DNA from: Myxococcales bacterium
Lineage (GTDB): Bacteria > Myxococcota_A > Polyangia > Polyangiales > Ga0077539
Assembly: GCA_016793325.1 (NCBI GenBank)
Contig: JAEUKI010000087.1
Coordinates: 1-64,000 of the forward strand
Direction of reading: 5' to 3'
Length of the DNA stretch: 64,000 nt
Shown: positions 17,701 through 26,223 of the stretch, piece after piece
Layout: each line of letters opens with the position of its first letter
Numbering within the stretch: the stretch's first letter is position 1
Notes under the pieces: generated by a model
Told to the model about the DNA's origin: nothing
Databases searched by the model: none
Seen by the model: only the letters and a program-made list of their open reading frames with translations
Made by a program: the position numbers and the translations under genes

Positions 17701-17882
17701 GCGCGATGTGGCAACTCGCCGAGGTCAGCGACGCGGGCGTGTGCTTGCGCGCGGCCAACGAGACGGCGTTTCCGCTCGATCCGCGACGGTGGGAAGGGAT
17801 CGCGCCCCTCGTCGCTGTCGACGGAGCGCTCCAGCGAAATCCCGCGACGCCCGGCTTCGTTCGGTGTGTCCCGCGCCGCTGA
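14793..17882 (+). CDS. Large predicted lipoprotein, 1,029 aa, unknown function
   Basis: The first 30 residues are a basic start followed by a hydrophobic core ending in LSGC (Cys30). The mature protein is long and beta-rich, with many short 'DGRLLLVFGG' or 'DGLVARAERFDG'-type strands, suggestive of propeller blades in the first two-thirds, but I cannot count a regular repeat. Scattered cysteines in residues 620-700 could form disulphides. No catalytic motif is seen. A GAGG ribosome-binding site precedes the ATG. It lies 85 bp after the EreA-like gene on the same strand. Confidence 0.82.
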   Translation: MIERRVDARGCSPAFRRGATLVALLVLSGCTGRAHRPTSVASSAQRAVRWSVRRQLPAPWTPSRGTAVRLVGRDSDGRLLLVFGGMRATLDGSVARLAPTAFASPLVRAIRVAREASSARFVFLSSDGLVARAERFDGAAEPLGEVPGPWREVQSEGAALTIIDARGRLWVTDGESSVAQIQPPAAHLAFVSAAFVSASSGVAVVDGGGAFRFDRARGWRPMLPSRAAYLSVLRRRNGSLADVTMLARGQWLSASDEGSVARSEPVPAATATDDDTSDSNSWSASEAQTPFRDAVLGPEQERALFVALWTRAPESALIAPAAVGPTARGTVFVSVRQWLYEVDITAGAGVQPRLAAELPADAAFVSTRWGAAAWDPRAGDGPDRTQRALLVTMDGAAPRTREAPAGSLVDGVVDNAGRLVVERCDGAQPDAADEPNRPALCVRSLTDARARPRTVPLRAQGGLSSVRRIFAVSGDTAAVSIGRRVEPGSIDRQVGRLALVDLNTGVVTFAGGEPGVSSSDSPHDRALAARFVDPEHVTLAPVDGADPRRPQVRAVLVARDGSVRALATPTGTECSAYLDARRAVAVHRASTSETTAEAPAGSALALSVSEDGGGHWRRLALSDALARRLRGGCSAECSPRACTLGDLVVTVSTDGEDGEPLTFRSASVAPAAPEPERSSQTPYGLECSEGAAPRDVVLAPDARWSRVTALNGTAGVRAWLEGSSTTRADAGARAASATQRVRWLYGDDGASRARTSLGLGGWYRPGFGAAPSVLHVAADALVLRAPGAFGERDNVLVAVDREPSTIVSTSQEAAAEVEVVEAAPGRWLARFYGALGVQRDATATALSFAEPSARPFDFDRLYLLGRDGAILSRVEYAWRRWGGRERARGFARTVGEPNGDNVFYAVESEPGGPVWLLDLSLPSTQDRSRVVRALPTELRPCAGPPPARYTLLAGRWNNGGFFREGTMNDRAMWQLAEVSDAGVCLRAANETAFPLDPRRWEGIAPLVAVDGALQRNPATPGFVRCVPRR

Positions 17883-17930
17883 CGTACCTGCGCTTCGCGC
17901 AGTGATCGAACGCAGCGCGACGCCTCGCGC

Positions 17931-18422
17931 TCACGCGCAGTGAACGATGAGCCTGTGCTTCTTTGCCAGCGCGAGCATCGCCCGGGTCGCTGCGAGGCCG
18001 GCGTGTCGTCGCGAGCTGAACCCGAACTCGCTGAGATCTGCCACGCGGATCTTGCGCTCGTCGCCGGGCAGCGCGACCTCGGTCCCCTCGTCGTCGCAGA
18101 CGATCGACAGCTCTGGGCTTTGGAAGAACAGCGAGTCGACCTCGCTCCACGAGAAGCTCGCGTAGGAGCCGTGCTTCGCGTACAGCGCCTCCACGTCCTT
18201 CGCGATCGGCGCGGCGTCGGACTCCTCGAGCCAGCGCCCGACGACGTCGTCTCCGGACCGCGCGGCCTCGTACACGCGAACGCCGGTTTTTTCGCTGCCG
18301 ATCACCTCGCGGACGCGCGTCGTCACCCGTTGCTCGACGAACGCTCGCACCGCGGCGACGCGCGCGTCGTCCGCGGCGCCGTAGAAATACCGCTCGAGGC
18401 CGAGGTCGATCACCATCGTCAT
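17931..18422 (-). CDS. Uncharacterised soluble protein, 163 aa
   Basis: No family is recognised. It is a mixed alpha/beta protein with no signal peptide or membrane segment. Aromatic-rich stretches ('ERYFYGA' near the N-terminus and 'SYASFSWSEVDSLFFQ' near residues 88-103) give it ordinary globular character. The ATG at 18422 is chosen over one 13 codons upstream because the sequence becomes well-formed there; the ATG two codons further in is also possible. It converges with the large lipoprotein gene that ends at 17882. Confidence 0.7.
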   Translation of the reverse strand: MTMVIDLGLERYFYGAADDARVAAVRAFVEQRVTTRVREVIGSEKTGVRVYEAARSGDDVVGRWLEESDAAPIAKDVEALYAKHGSYASFSWSEVDSLFFQSPELSIVCDDEGTEVALPGDERKIRVADLSEFGFSSRRHAGLAATRAMLALAKKHRLIVHCA

Positions 18423-18587
18423 GCTGGCGATTGTACCCGCGCCTTCGGGCGCGCTCGCCACGATTCACCGTGGCGTCTCGCAGCCCGATCGCGTCCAGCA
18501 GGCTTGCGGAATTCTACGGTCGCACAGGCGTCGTCGTACATCCCGCTGTCTCGTCGCGGGTGCGGCGGCTATGCTCGTGGAGCTCGG

Positions 18588-19565
18588 ATGCCGTATCGCG
18601 ACCCGTCATCGACGACCGACGCCGAGCGCGTCGAGTTGCTCCGGTTCGTTCCACGCTCGAAGCGATGGATGGCGTGGGGTGCGCTCGCGCTCGCGCTCGC
18701 GTTGATTGTGTGTGTGGCGTGGTTGTCGAGCGGCTCGACCGCGCCTTGGATGACCGTCTGCGTGGGGCTGTTCGGCTTGTCGCTGTCCGCCTTGTCGAGC
18801 GCCCTGAAGAGCGCGAGCCCCGTCGTCGCGACGCTCGAGCACGACCGCCGTGGAAGGGTGTTCTGCGTTCGTCGCCGGATCCTCGGGGTCGAGTTCACCC
18901 GTCGATGGCGCACCGAAGAGCTGCCGGTGTTGATCGTCCAAGAGACACGCGCGAACCACGGAGACGCTCGCTTGCTTTCGATTTCTGCGATCGTGATGGT
19001 CGATCGCGAGACGAGCGTCGCGCTCTTCGACACGGCGAACGACGAGGACGCCCGCGCGTTTCGCGCCGAGTCGTGGCACTTCACGCGCCGGGCGCTGAAG
19101 ATGCCGGGCCGAGCGTACCTCCGCGCGGTGGCCGTTCGCGCCGAGCGCGAGCTCGACGAGGCCGCGAGCGACGAGCTCGCAGAGATCATCGAGCGAGACG
19201 ACGCCAACGCGCTCCGAACGCGCATCGAGCAGGGCCTCGCGGTCGATGCGCGCGTCGAGTTCGAGTCGATGACGCTCGTCGACTTCGCTGCGACGCGCGG
19301 CGCGGCCCGTTGCGTTCGCGCGTTGTTGGAGCTCGGCGCCGAGGTGTCGCCGCACACGCTGAGCCTCGCGGGCTACTGCGCGCCGCCGCCAGATGGCGAC
19401 GAGCGAGAGCGGTACCTGCGTCACGTCGAGGTCGTTCGCGTGTTGCTCGACGCGGGCGTGGACGCGGAGGCTGACAATTGCGAGGGGGTTCCCGCGAGGA
19501 TGGCGCTCGAAGACGCGGGCCCCGAGATGGCCGAGTTTGTCGCGTACGGAAAGCGCGAGGGGTGA
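18588..19565 (+). CDS. Membrane protein with C-terminal ankyrin-like repeats, 325 aa
   Basis: Two transmembrane helices lie near the N-terminus (about residues 27-47 and 53-70). A soluble domain follows to about residue 190, and the C-terminal part has ankyrin-like repeats: 'TLVDFAATRGAARCVRALLELGAEV' and 'EVVRVLLDAGVDAEADNCEGV' follow the usual helix-turn-helix-loop pattern. The ATG at 18588 opens just before the first hydrophobic segment. Ankyrin repeats usually bind partners; the target is unknown. It is divergent from the 17931-18422 gene across about 165 bp. Confidence 0.78.
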   Translation: MPYRDPSSTTDAERVELLRFVPRSKRWMAWGALALALALIVCVAWLSSGSTAPWMTVCVGLFGLSLSALSSALKSASPVVATLEHDRRGRVFCVRRRILGVEFTRRWRTEELPVLIVQETRANHGDARLLSISAIVMVDRETSVALFDTANDEDARAFRAESWHFTRRALKMPGRAYLRAVAVRAERELDEAASDELAEIIERDDANALRTRIEQGLAVDARVEFESMTLVDFAATRGAARCVRALLELGAEVSPHTLSLAGYCAPPPDGDERERYLRHVEVVRVLLDAGVDAEADNCEGVPARMALEDAGPEMAEFVAYGKREG

Positions 19566-19792
19566 GCGGGGCCGCGGTCGTGGGCTGCCGCAGCGCGAAG
19601 AGCGCTCGTGAGCGCGAGGCCGCGGTGTGCCTCGGCTAGCGTTCTGCTGCTCCGAGACTGGGTCGGGCATCACAACGGGTGCTGACGCGCGGCCGCGAAG
19701 GTCGTCGCAGCTTCTCCGTCACGCAGCATTGGTTTGGACCGAAGCAGAACCACCGTGCACCGGGCGAGCGCTGCATCGCTCGTGTGTGGCGC

Positions 19793-20917
19793 TCAGCGGC
19801 GAGACGGCCCCACGATTTGCCCGAGGAGCGGGTCGATCACCGATGCTGTCGCGCGCAGCGTACAGCCGTCGAGCGCGTGCGAACCACCTTCGGGTGTGCA
19901 TCCGTGCGCGCGCATTTCGCTGTCCGTCGGAACGAGCAACGTCACCGACGCGCCCGCCGCTCGGAGCGCTGCGGCCATCGTGCGCGCCTGCGCTTCTGGG
20001 ACCAGTCGATCGTACGGATCGGGCGCTTGTACGAGCACCACGGGCGAGCGCGCAGAGCACGCGTGGGCGATGGGCGAGGCGTCGACGCAGCGCGCGCACG
20101 CGGGGGCGCTTCCCGCGCAGCCCGTGACGGCTTCGTCGCAGGATTCGCCGGTGTACAAAGGGGGGACCGCGCGTGCCATCGAGCTGCTTCGAACGAAGCT
20201 CGGCAGGTCCGTCGGCGCCGCCCACGCGACGGTGACCGCGACGGACGCGTCGGTCCCGCAGCGCGGGTCGATGTCAGCGCGCCCGCCGATGAGCCCGGCC
20301 ATGAGGGCGAGGTGCGCGCCGGCAGACGTTCCAACGATGCCGACGCGATCATCGAGGTTGAAGTCGCGGGCGTGCGCATGCGCCCACTGAACCGCGCACA
20401 CGACGTCGCGGACGTTTTCGGGATACGCCCCACCCTCCTGCGTGAGTCGGTACTCCACGTTGAGCGCTGCGATCCTGTGCATTCGCGCGAGCAGCTCGCC
20501 ATACGGCGCCAAAGTGTCTCGTCGGTTCATGCAGTCGACCCATCCTCCGCCATGCACGAGCACGAGGAGCCCCGGCCGCGCGTCGGGAAGCGCAGGCGGC
20601 AAGTAGAGGTCTGCTTCGAGCGAGACGCCGCCGCGCATCGCGATCGCGATGTTGCGATGCAGCGTTACGCCGCCCGCGAGCGTCATGGTCGTGGTGGGCG
20701 ACGGCGCGCTCGGCAGCGCCGGCGAGCACCGAGGGAGGCTCGGTGGAATCGGCGCAGCTCCGTCGTACGGCGCACATGTTCGACCATCGGCGACGGCGCC
20801 ATCTGCGGCGTCCGCGTCTGCGCTGGCGTCGTGCGTGGCGTGTGTCGCGCAGCCCATCAGCGCTGCGATCAGGCCGACCACACACCCGAGTCGATCTGTC
20901 GCGACTGCAAATGCCAT
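19793..20917 (-). CDS. Alpha/beta-hydrolase lipoprotein (esterase/BD-FAE type), 374 aa
   Basis: A lipobox (LMGC, Cys23) is followed by an Asp/Ala-rich linker and an alpha/beta-hydrolase domain. The oxyanion motif HGGGW (about residues 125-129) and the nucleophile elbow GTSAG (about 196-200) with Ser198 are of the acetylesterase / feruloyl-esterase-like (HSL or BD-FAE) type. The acid and base residues are probably the Asp in 'APDPYDRLVP' and a C-terminal His ('GGSHALDGC'). It is expected to cleave esters outside the cytoplasm; the substrate is unknown. The ATG at 20917 opens the signal peptide. Confidence 0.88.
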   Translation of the reverse strand: MAFAVATDRLGCVVGLIAALMGCATHATHDASADADAADGAVADGRTCAPYDGAAPIPPSLPRCSPALPSAPSPTTTMTLAGGVTLHRNIAIAMRGGVSLEADLYLPPALPDARPGLLVLVHGGGWVDCMNRRDTLAPYGELLARMHRIAALNVEYRLTQEGGAYPENVRDVVCAVQWAHAHARDFNLDDRVGIVGTSAGAHLALMAGLIGGRADIDPRCGTDASVAVTVAWAAPTDLPSFVRSSSMARAVPPLYTGESCDEAVTGCAGSAPACARCVDASPIAHACSARSPVVLVQAPDPYDRLVPEAQARTMAAALRAAGASVTLLVPTDSEMRAHGCTPEGGSHALDGCTLRATASVIDPLLGQIVGPSRR

Positions 20918-21076
20918 CGACTCTCGATGGTACACCGCGCCCGCGACGAGCGTCGCAGACGCGCCGAGCGGATGAGCGCCGTAGAATTCAAGTCGAATCG
21001 CTGCTGCGAATCGGTAGAACCACGACGACCGCCGCGCTCGTGGCTGATGCCCGAGGCAGCTCTTCGCGGCGCTGGG

Positions 21077-22000
21077 CTACGCGAGCGAAATCGCGAGCTC
21101 GGTCTGAAGCTCGTGTTCGGACGCGGTCATGGGCGTGTTGATGTACCGCTCGTACGCAGGGCCGTCGCCGAGGCGCCTTCCGCTCGACGAGAGCCACCCC
21201 CCCATGAAACGCGCCCACGCGTCGCCGAGGCCCGCGTACGGGCCCACATGAATCGTGGACGCGTATGTTCCGGCCGGGATGGTCGACTGCTCGAGTCCCG
21301 GCGGGAGCTTCGTCCCAGAAGGAACAACGAGCGCCGCGTCCGAGCGAAGCTCGTCCGGCGGAGTCGCCTCGGGATCGTCGTGATAGAGAGCGACCATCGC
21401 GAGCGCAGGAAGCGTGAGGAGCCCGCTCTCGCCAGCGATCGCGTGCAGCTTCGAGAACGCGTCTCCGATGCTCGCGTATGGTCCGATGTGGCGGACGAAG
21501 AAGATTGTTCGCGCTGGAAATTCATGGATCGAAACGTTCATGCTCTTGCTCCTCTCGAGGGCGTGTTGAAGGTCGAGCTCCGCGTCGAAGGGCATGCCGT
21601 AGTGCACGCCCGACGGCGAAGCCAGCCGTAGCGCGCTCGCGGCGCGCGCCGAGCGCTCGCGGTGTCGCTCGCGAAACGCAGACGGCGACGCGAAGAACGC
21701 CCCGTGAAACGCGCGGGTAAACGACTCGTGCGTCTCGTATCCAGCCTCGAACGCGACGCGCGTCACGCTCACGTCCGTGGTGACGAGCATGCGCGCCGCG
21801 CGCTCGAGGCGAAGTCGACGGTGCAGCTCTCTCGCGGTCTCGCCGACGAGTCCGCGAAAGACTCGGTGAAAATGCAGCGGCGAGAGCGCGGCTTGTTTTC
21901 CGAGCGCTTCGAGGTCGAGCGCTTCGTCGAGTCCTTCCGCGATCGATCGAACGGCGCGCAGCACCGCGGCTTCGTACGCGGATCGTGTGCTCTGCTTCAC
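21077..22000 (-). CDS. AraC-family regulator with GyrI-like effector domain, 307 aa
   Basis: Residues about 12-115 carry two helix-turn-helix motifs of the AraC/XylS type ('LEALGKQAALSPLHFHRVFR' and 'SVTRVAFEAGYETHESFTRA'). Residues about 150-307 match a GyrI-like/SOUL-type effector-binding domain ('FPARTIFFVRHIGPYASIG'). Regulators with this layout usually sense small hydrophobic or cationic compounds. The GTG at 22000 (reading VKQSTRSAYE) is preferred because the upstream in-frame ATG adds an unconserved basic leader; the exact start is uncertain. The adjacent hydrolase gene downstream on the same strand could be a target (inference). Confidence 0.88.
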   Translation of the reverse strand: MKQSTRSAYEAAVLRAVRSIAEGLDEALDLEALGKQAALSPLHFHRVFRGLVGETARELHRRLRLERAARMLVTTDVSVTRVAFEAGYETHESFTRAFHGAFFASPSAFRERHRERSARAASALRLASPSGVHYGMPFDAELDLQHALERSKSMNVSIHEFPARTIFFVRHIGPYASIGDAFSKLHAIAGESGLLTLPALAMVALYHDDPEATPPDELRSDAALVVPSGTKLPPGLEQSTIPAGTYASTIHVGPYAGLGDAWARFMGGWLSSSGRRLGDGPAYERYINTPMTASEHELQTELAISLA

Positions 22001-22165
22001 GAGCGCGACCCTAGCCGCCGAGCCAGAAGCTCGCTTGACGCGGCTTGCGTATTTTCGAGCGCATCGCGAGAGGGCGTCGTCGAGGTGGTGGTGCGGGTCG
22101 ACTTCGCTGCGACGCGCGGCGACCAGCAATCCGTCATTCCAACGGAGCCACGCGGCAAGCGCGCT

Positions 22166-24085
22166 TCACAGTGACTCGAGGTACGCGATCAGGTCGTCGA
22201 TCTCCGAGCGATCGAGCTGACTCGTGTGGCCGTGCTGATCGCCTCCGCCGCACGCAGCGTCGGTGAACCGCTCGAGCAGCGTGGCCGCGCAGCCGTTGTG
22301 CATGTACGGGGCTCGATGCGCGACCGCTCGCAACGACGGGACCTGGAGGCGCCCGCCCGTTCCCACGTCGATCGAACGGTTGTCGGTGAGCATCGCGCCG
22401 CTGTGGCAGGTGGAGCAACGCACTTCGGGCGACTCGAAGATCGCTCGACCACGCTCGATGTTCGGCCCGCGCTTGTCCGACGGCGCTTCCGGCGACCGAA
22501 GCGACTCGATCCACTGTGTCACGGCCGAGCCCTGAGCCGCGCTCAGCGCGGGCATGCCCATGCGCCGCGTCCACACTTCGTCGACGAGCGCCCGTGTCGT
22601 CGCGAGGTCGCCGTCCCAGTGGTAGGGCGCCGTGCCTGCGAGCATCCCTGCGAGCCGCTGGGTGCGCCGCGGTCCTGCGGGAAAGTTCCACACGTGTCCG
22701 TCGTCGAGACCTTCGGGATGACACGAGGCGCAAGCGATCGGCGGCGCGACGCCGGGCCAGGGAGAGACGCCATGAAACACGCGATGCCCCGTGTTCGAGC
22801 GATCCTCGGCCTCTGGGAAACTCCCGAGCGACGCGAGCCCACCTTCGTCCGCAAGAAAGACGACTCCCGCGGGCTGCCGAAGCAACACCGCAACGCCCGA
22901 CGGCTCGCCGCCCGCCATCGCGACGGCCTCGCCACGGGTGGATCGCCACTGCTGCGCTGTGACCGAGCACCGCGCTGGAACGTGCCCCGATTGCAGCGTC
23001 TGAAACTCGCTTACCGCGACGAGCGCAGGTCGCCCGATGAGCCCTCCGGACTGCGCGGCGTTTGCGATCGCGTTCGCCGCCGACAACACCACCACGGTCG
23101 ACGTCCGTCGATCCTCGGCGATGTCGATCGCGAGCGGCATGCGTCCGAGCGGCGGGCTGATGCGAATATCTGCGCCCTTTTTCAAGATCGCGATCTCCGT
23201 CGTAACCAGCGTTCCGCAGGACTCGAGGCCGCGATCTTCGCCGTAGTACGCGACGCCAGCCCCCGCCGAGCTCGGATCGACCATCATCGTCGTCGGGAGC
23301 TGCGCCGTGTCTTCGAGCTGGTAGCTCACCGCGACGCGGCCTCCGCTCATCGCAATCATTCTCCACGCCGTCGACGCACGCCACGGCAGTCGCCCGGCCA
23401 CCCGCACCGAGGGCAGGGGGGTTCGCTCCTCGATGGCGAGCGCCTCGCTCAGCCGATAGACGACCGCCGATCGAAACGTGCTCACCCACACAGATCCCCC
23501 GCTCACGACCACGTCACGAAGGTCTCGTTCGAGGGTTTGTTCTCGTCGTTCGCTTGGATTTCTCCAGTCGAACCCGATCACCCTCCCGTCCTCGCACGCG
23601 ACGATGATCTGCGTGGTACCGGGCAGCGCCGCGACACCTCGAGGGTCTGCGCACACCTGCGTGCGGCGAAGCTCGCCGCGCTGCTGCAAGCTGACGTGCG
23701 AAATCTCGCCAGTACCTCGCAGGACGACGTGCGCCGTTCCCTCGTCGTCCGCTGCGATGCGGGACGGGAGCGCGCCCGGCTCGAACTGCAACCGGTGCAC
23801 GGCGACGCGGACGCGTTCGGACATCCATAGCGAGTCGCGGTCTGGGTCGCTCGCGACGAACTCGTGACCCCGCGTCGCGATCAACGACGCTGCGCCCAGC
23901 GGAAGCGCTCGCTCGCGTTTCGTCTCCGGTTCGTTGGGCTCGAGGGGCGCTTGCACGGGGCGCGAGGGCTCGGCGACTCGGACGGGCGTTGTCTCGCGTC
24001 GCGCCGGCGGCGGCGGATCCAACGCACAACCTGCGGCGAAGGCGACCAGCCCGATCGCAGCGCGCTGTGGTTTCGATGAGGCCAT
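22166..24085 (-). CDS. Propeller plus di-haem cytochrome c lipoprotein, 639 aa
   Basis: A lipobox (FAAGC, Cys20) leads into a Pro/Glu-rich linker and a long beta-rich region (about residues 60-430) with the look of a quinoprotein/YncE-like propeller. The C-terminal part is a di-haem cytochrome c peroxidase/MauG-type region with haem motifs CASCH (452-456) and CSTCH (557-561) and 'YMHNG' (594-598), a typical axial-ligand stretch. It should be an exported, membrane-anchored redox protein. Whether it is a peroxidase, an oxidase or an electron-transfer partner cannot be told from sequence alone. The fusion of propeller and di-haem domain in one lipoprotein is notable. Confidence 0.88.
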   Translation of the reverse strand: MASSKPQRAAIGLVAFAAGCALDPPPPARRETTPVRVAEPSRPVQAPLEPNEPETKRERALPLGAASLIATRGHEFVASDPDRDSLWMSERVRVAVHRLQFEPGALPSRIAADDEGTAHVVLRGTGEISHVSLQQRGELRRTQVCADPRGVAALPGTTQIIVACEDGRVIGFDWRNPSERREQTLERDLRDVVVSGGSVWVSTFRSAVVYRLSEALAIEERTPLPSVRVAGRLPWRASTAWRMIAMSGGRVAVSYQLEDTAQLPTTMMVDPSSAGAGVAYYGEDRGLESCGTLVTTEIAILKKGADIRISPPLGRMPLAIDIAEDRRTSTVVVLSAANAIANAAQSGGLIGRPALVAVSEFQTLQSGHVPARCSVTAQQWRSTRGEAVAMAGGEPSGVAVLLRQPAGVVFLADEGGLASLGSFPEAEDRSNTGHRVFHGVSPWPGVAPPIACASCHPEGLDDGHVWNFPAGPRRTQRLAGMLAGTAPYHWDGDLATTRALVDEVWTRRMGMPALSAAQGSAVTQWIESLRSPEAPSDKRGPNIERGRAIFESPEVRCSTCHSGAMLTDNRSIDVGTGGRLQVPSLRAVAHRAPYMHNGCAATLLERFTDAACGGGDQHGHTSQLDRSEIDDLIAYLESL

Positions 24086-24798
24086 TCGAAGCGTGTCTGC
24101 ACGCTCGAGACCAACGCAGCGAACCTCCCGCGCACACGAATTCTATGTGTCGATGGCTCGACGCACGCCGCCCGTTTGCAGTTGCGCCAACGCGGTTGGC
24201 AACGGGACGTCGAGTGGTTCCGTGGTGCGTCCGCGACAGCGTCGACCTCGACTCGCACGCCTCGCCCGCGCGAAAAAACTCACGCTGTTGCAGCCGAGCC
24301 TCTTGCGCGGTCGCGTCGGCGTACACAATCACCACGCGCTCCGCGGTTCCCCTGCGGAACATCCCTTCGATCGCCTCGCGGTCTTCAGTGGGGGCTCGTA
24401 CGCGTGCGCGCGAGTCTTCACGCGACGACTTCAATCGTCGCAAGACTCCGCGCGTCGATGTGTTGCGAAGGGACGTTGGCCGCTCGTCGATCACGAGCCG
24501 CTGAGCGATGCACGCACGGCACGCGCGTGCGTGCGTTTCGCCTCACAAGGCAACCCCAATGACACGTTCTCGGCGCATCGATCGAGCGGTGAACTTCCTC
24601 GACGCGCACCTCGCGTACGCGCCGCGAAGCTCCTGTCGCGCCGCGGCCCTCGCGCCCGTCGAGCCTCGCTCGTCGTGCCCGGCCGCGCAGGCAGCGCTCG
24701 CATCGACGCGCTGAGAACGTGTCGCTTTCGTCCCTCCGTCCGTCGCGCGCCGCTTCGCGATCGAAGCGTCGCTCGTCCTGCTGCGCGTCTGATCTCCT
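24086..24798. other. Non-coding gap; weak coding trace on the minus strand
   Basis: No gene is supported with confidence in these 713 bp. On the minus strand, about 24440 down to 24240, one frame gives a short protein-like run ('EDREAIEGMFRRGTAERVV' and following) before it degrades, which might be a decayed gene. Nothing on the plus strand has normal codon usage. The control region of the SPFH gene at 24799 should lie at its right end. Confidence 0.4.
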
Positions 24799-25968
24799 AT
24801 GCTCGATTCGATCCATCGCTTCGTCACTTCGACCCTCGTCGACAGCTGCTTCATCGACACGCACGAGCGCGCGATCCTCGTGTTCAACGGCCGTCCTCGG
24901 CGCCTCTTGAGACCTGGGTGGCGCCCCGTCGTGCCGAGGCTCTCGAAGGTGATTCGATTGGATATCTCTGCGGGATTCTGCGCTGCGATCCCAGAGCTCG
25001 TCGCCGTCGCCGACCGCGAAGTCGAGATCGTCGCCGTCTCGGACCACGAGCTCGGCCTGCTTCGCGTCGATGGGCGCGCGAGGACCGTGCTCGGTCCCGG
25101 GCGATGGGCGCTGTGGAACAGCCGCGAGCCCGTCACGCTCGAGCGCGTCTCGACCGCGGGCGTTCACGTGTCCGTGCCCGATGAGTTTCGCGCGATGCTG
25201 CCGCGGGCGTTCGTGCAAGTGGTCCACGTCGAACCCCAGTCCGAGGCGCTCTTGTACGTCGACGACAAGTTCGTCGAGCGGCTGCGCGCCGGTGTGCACT
25301 GCATTAGCGTTCACAACCGCTCGGTGTCCGCGCGGGTGTACTCGACGCGAGAGCAAGAGACCGTCGTCGCGCAGCAGGACATCTCGAGCAAGGACAAGGT
25401 GTCGCTGCGGCTGTCGGCCGTGGTTCGGTTTCGCATCGTCGACGGGCTCGAGACCTTCTCGCACAGCGAGGACATCCAGAGCGTGATCTACTCGGACACG
25501 CAGCTCGCCCTGCGGCGGATCGTGAGCGAGCGGACCCTCGACGAGCTCCTCGAGCAGCGCGTCGAGTGCGCACAACAACTGCGCGACCAGCTCCGCGAAC
25601 GAACGCGCGGAAAGGGCGTCGAGATCCTCAGCGCCGAGCCGCGAGACCTCGGTGTTCCTGCGGCGATGCGCGCGCTGCTCAATCGCGTGATCGAGGCGAC
25701 CAAGCAGGCCGAGGCCAACTTGGTGCATCGCCGAGAAGAGACCGCCGCGACCCGAGCGCTCGCGAACACCGCGCGCTTGCTCGAAAACAACCCGACGCTC
25801 GCGCGACTCAAAGAGCTCGAAGCCTGGCGCGAGATCGCCGCCCGCGTGGGAACGATCAACCTCGTCGCGACGCCTCCTGGCGTCCTCGGCGCGGTGCTCA
25901 CCGGAAGCGCTGCATCGTCGCCCCCGAGCGACGCGCCGAGCGCACAGCCCGAGTCGTTCGACGAGTAG
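24799..25968 (+). CDS. SPFH (band 7/slipin-like) domain protein, 389 aa
   Basis: Residues about 150-300 match an SPFH/band-7 fold: 'ISSKDKVSLRLSAVVRFRIV' followed by a coil ('SVIYSDTQLALRRIVSERTL' and 'DELLEQRVECAQQLRDQL'). The N-terminal part has another small beta domain rather than a clear transmembrane helix, and the C-terminal tail (about 300-360) is a charged coiled coil. Members form oligomeric scaffolds at membranes. The protein ends in a Pro/Ser-rich tail. The ATG at 24799 is accepted as the first start that keeps the whole fold; ribosome-binding-site evidence is weak. Confidence 0.85.
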   Translation: MLDSIHRFVTSTLVDSCFIDTHERAILVFNGRPRRLLRPGWRPVVPRLSKVIRLDISAGFCAAIPELVAVADREVEIVAVSDHELGLLRVDGRARTVLGPGRWALWNSREPVTLERVSTAGVHVSVPDEFRAMLPRAFVQVVHVEPQSEALLYVDDKFVERLRAGVHCISVHNRSVSARVYSTREQETVVAQQDISSKDKVSLRLSAVVRFRIVDGLETFSHSEDIQSVIYSDTQLALRRIVSERTLDELLEQRVECAQQLRDQLRERTRGKGVEILSAEPRDLGVPAAMRALLNRVIEATKQAEANLVHRREETAATRALANTARLLENNPTLARLKELEAWREIAARVGTINLVATPPGVLGAVLTGSAASSPPSDAPSAQPESFDE

Positions 25969-25987
25969 CGCGAGCGCGTCGCGCGAC

Positions 25988-26062
25988 GTCCCAAGTTTGG
26001 GACAAGCGCCGAAAGTCGACTTTGCAACGTACTGAAATGACTAAAAAATCTCCTTAGTACGT
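25988..26062. terminator. Possible bidirectional terminator between convergent genes
   Basis: The palindrome GTCCCAAGTTTGGGAC lies at 25988-26003, and ACGTACT (26027-26033) pairs with AGTACGT (26056-26062) around an AT-rich loop containing A6. This patch is visibly AT-rich against the surrounding DNA. It lies between the convergent SPFH gene (ends 25968) and the P-type ATPase gene (ends 26224). Confidence 0.5.
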
Positions 26063-26223
26063 ACGAAGCGCGATCCGGTGGTCACCCGCTGCGGGGCCGC
26101 GAACATCGGTCCTCGCGCGTCGTCGGGGCGCGGCCGCAAGCGGCCGATGCGCGTGCCACACAGAGGACTCCGTGGCGCCGTCGTCGCCTTTGGCCAACGT
26201 GGCGGTCGTGCTGCCGCGCTCGC

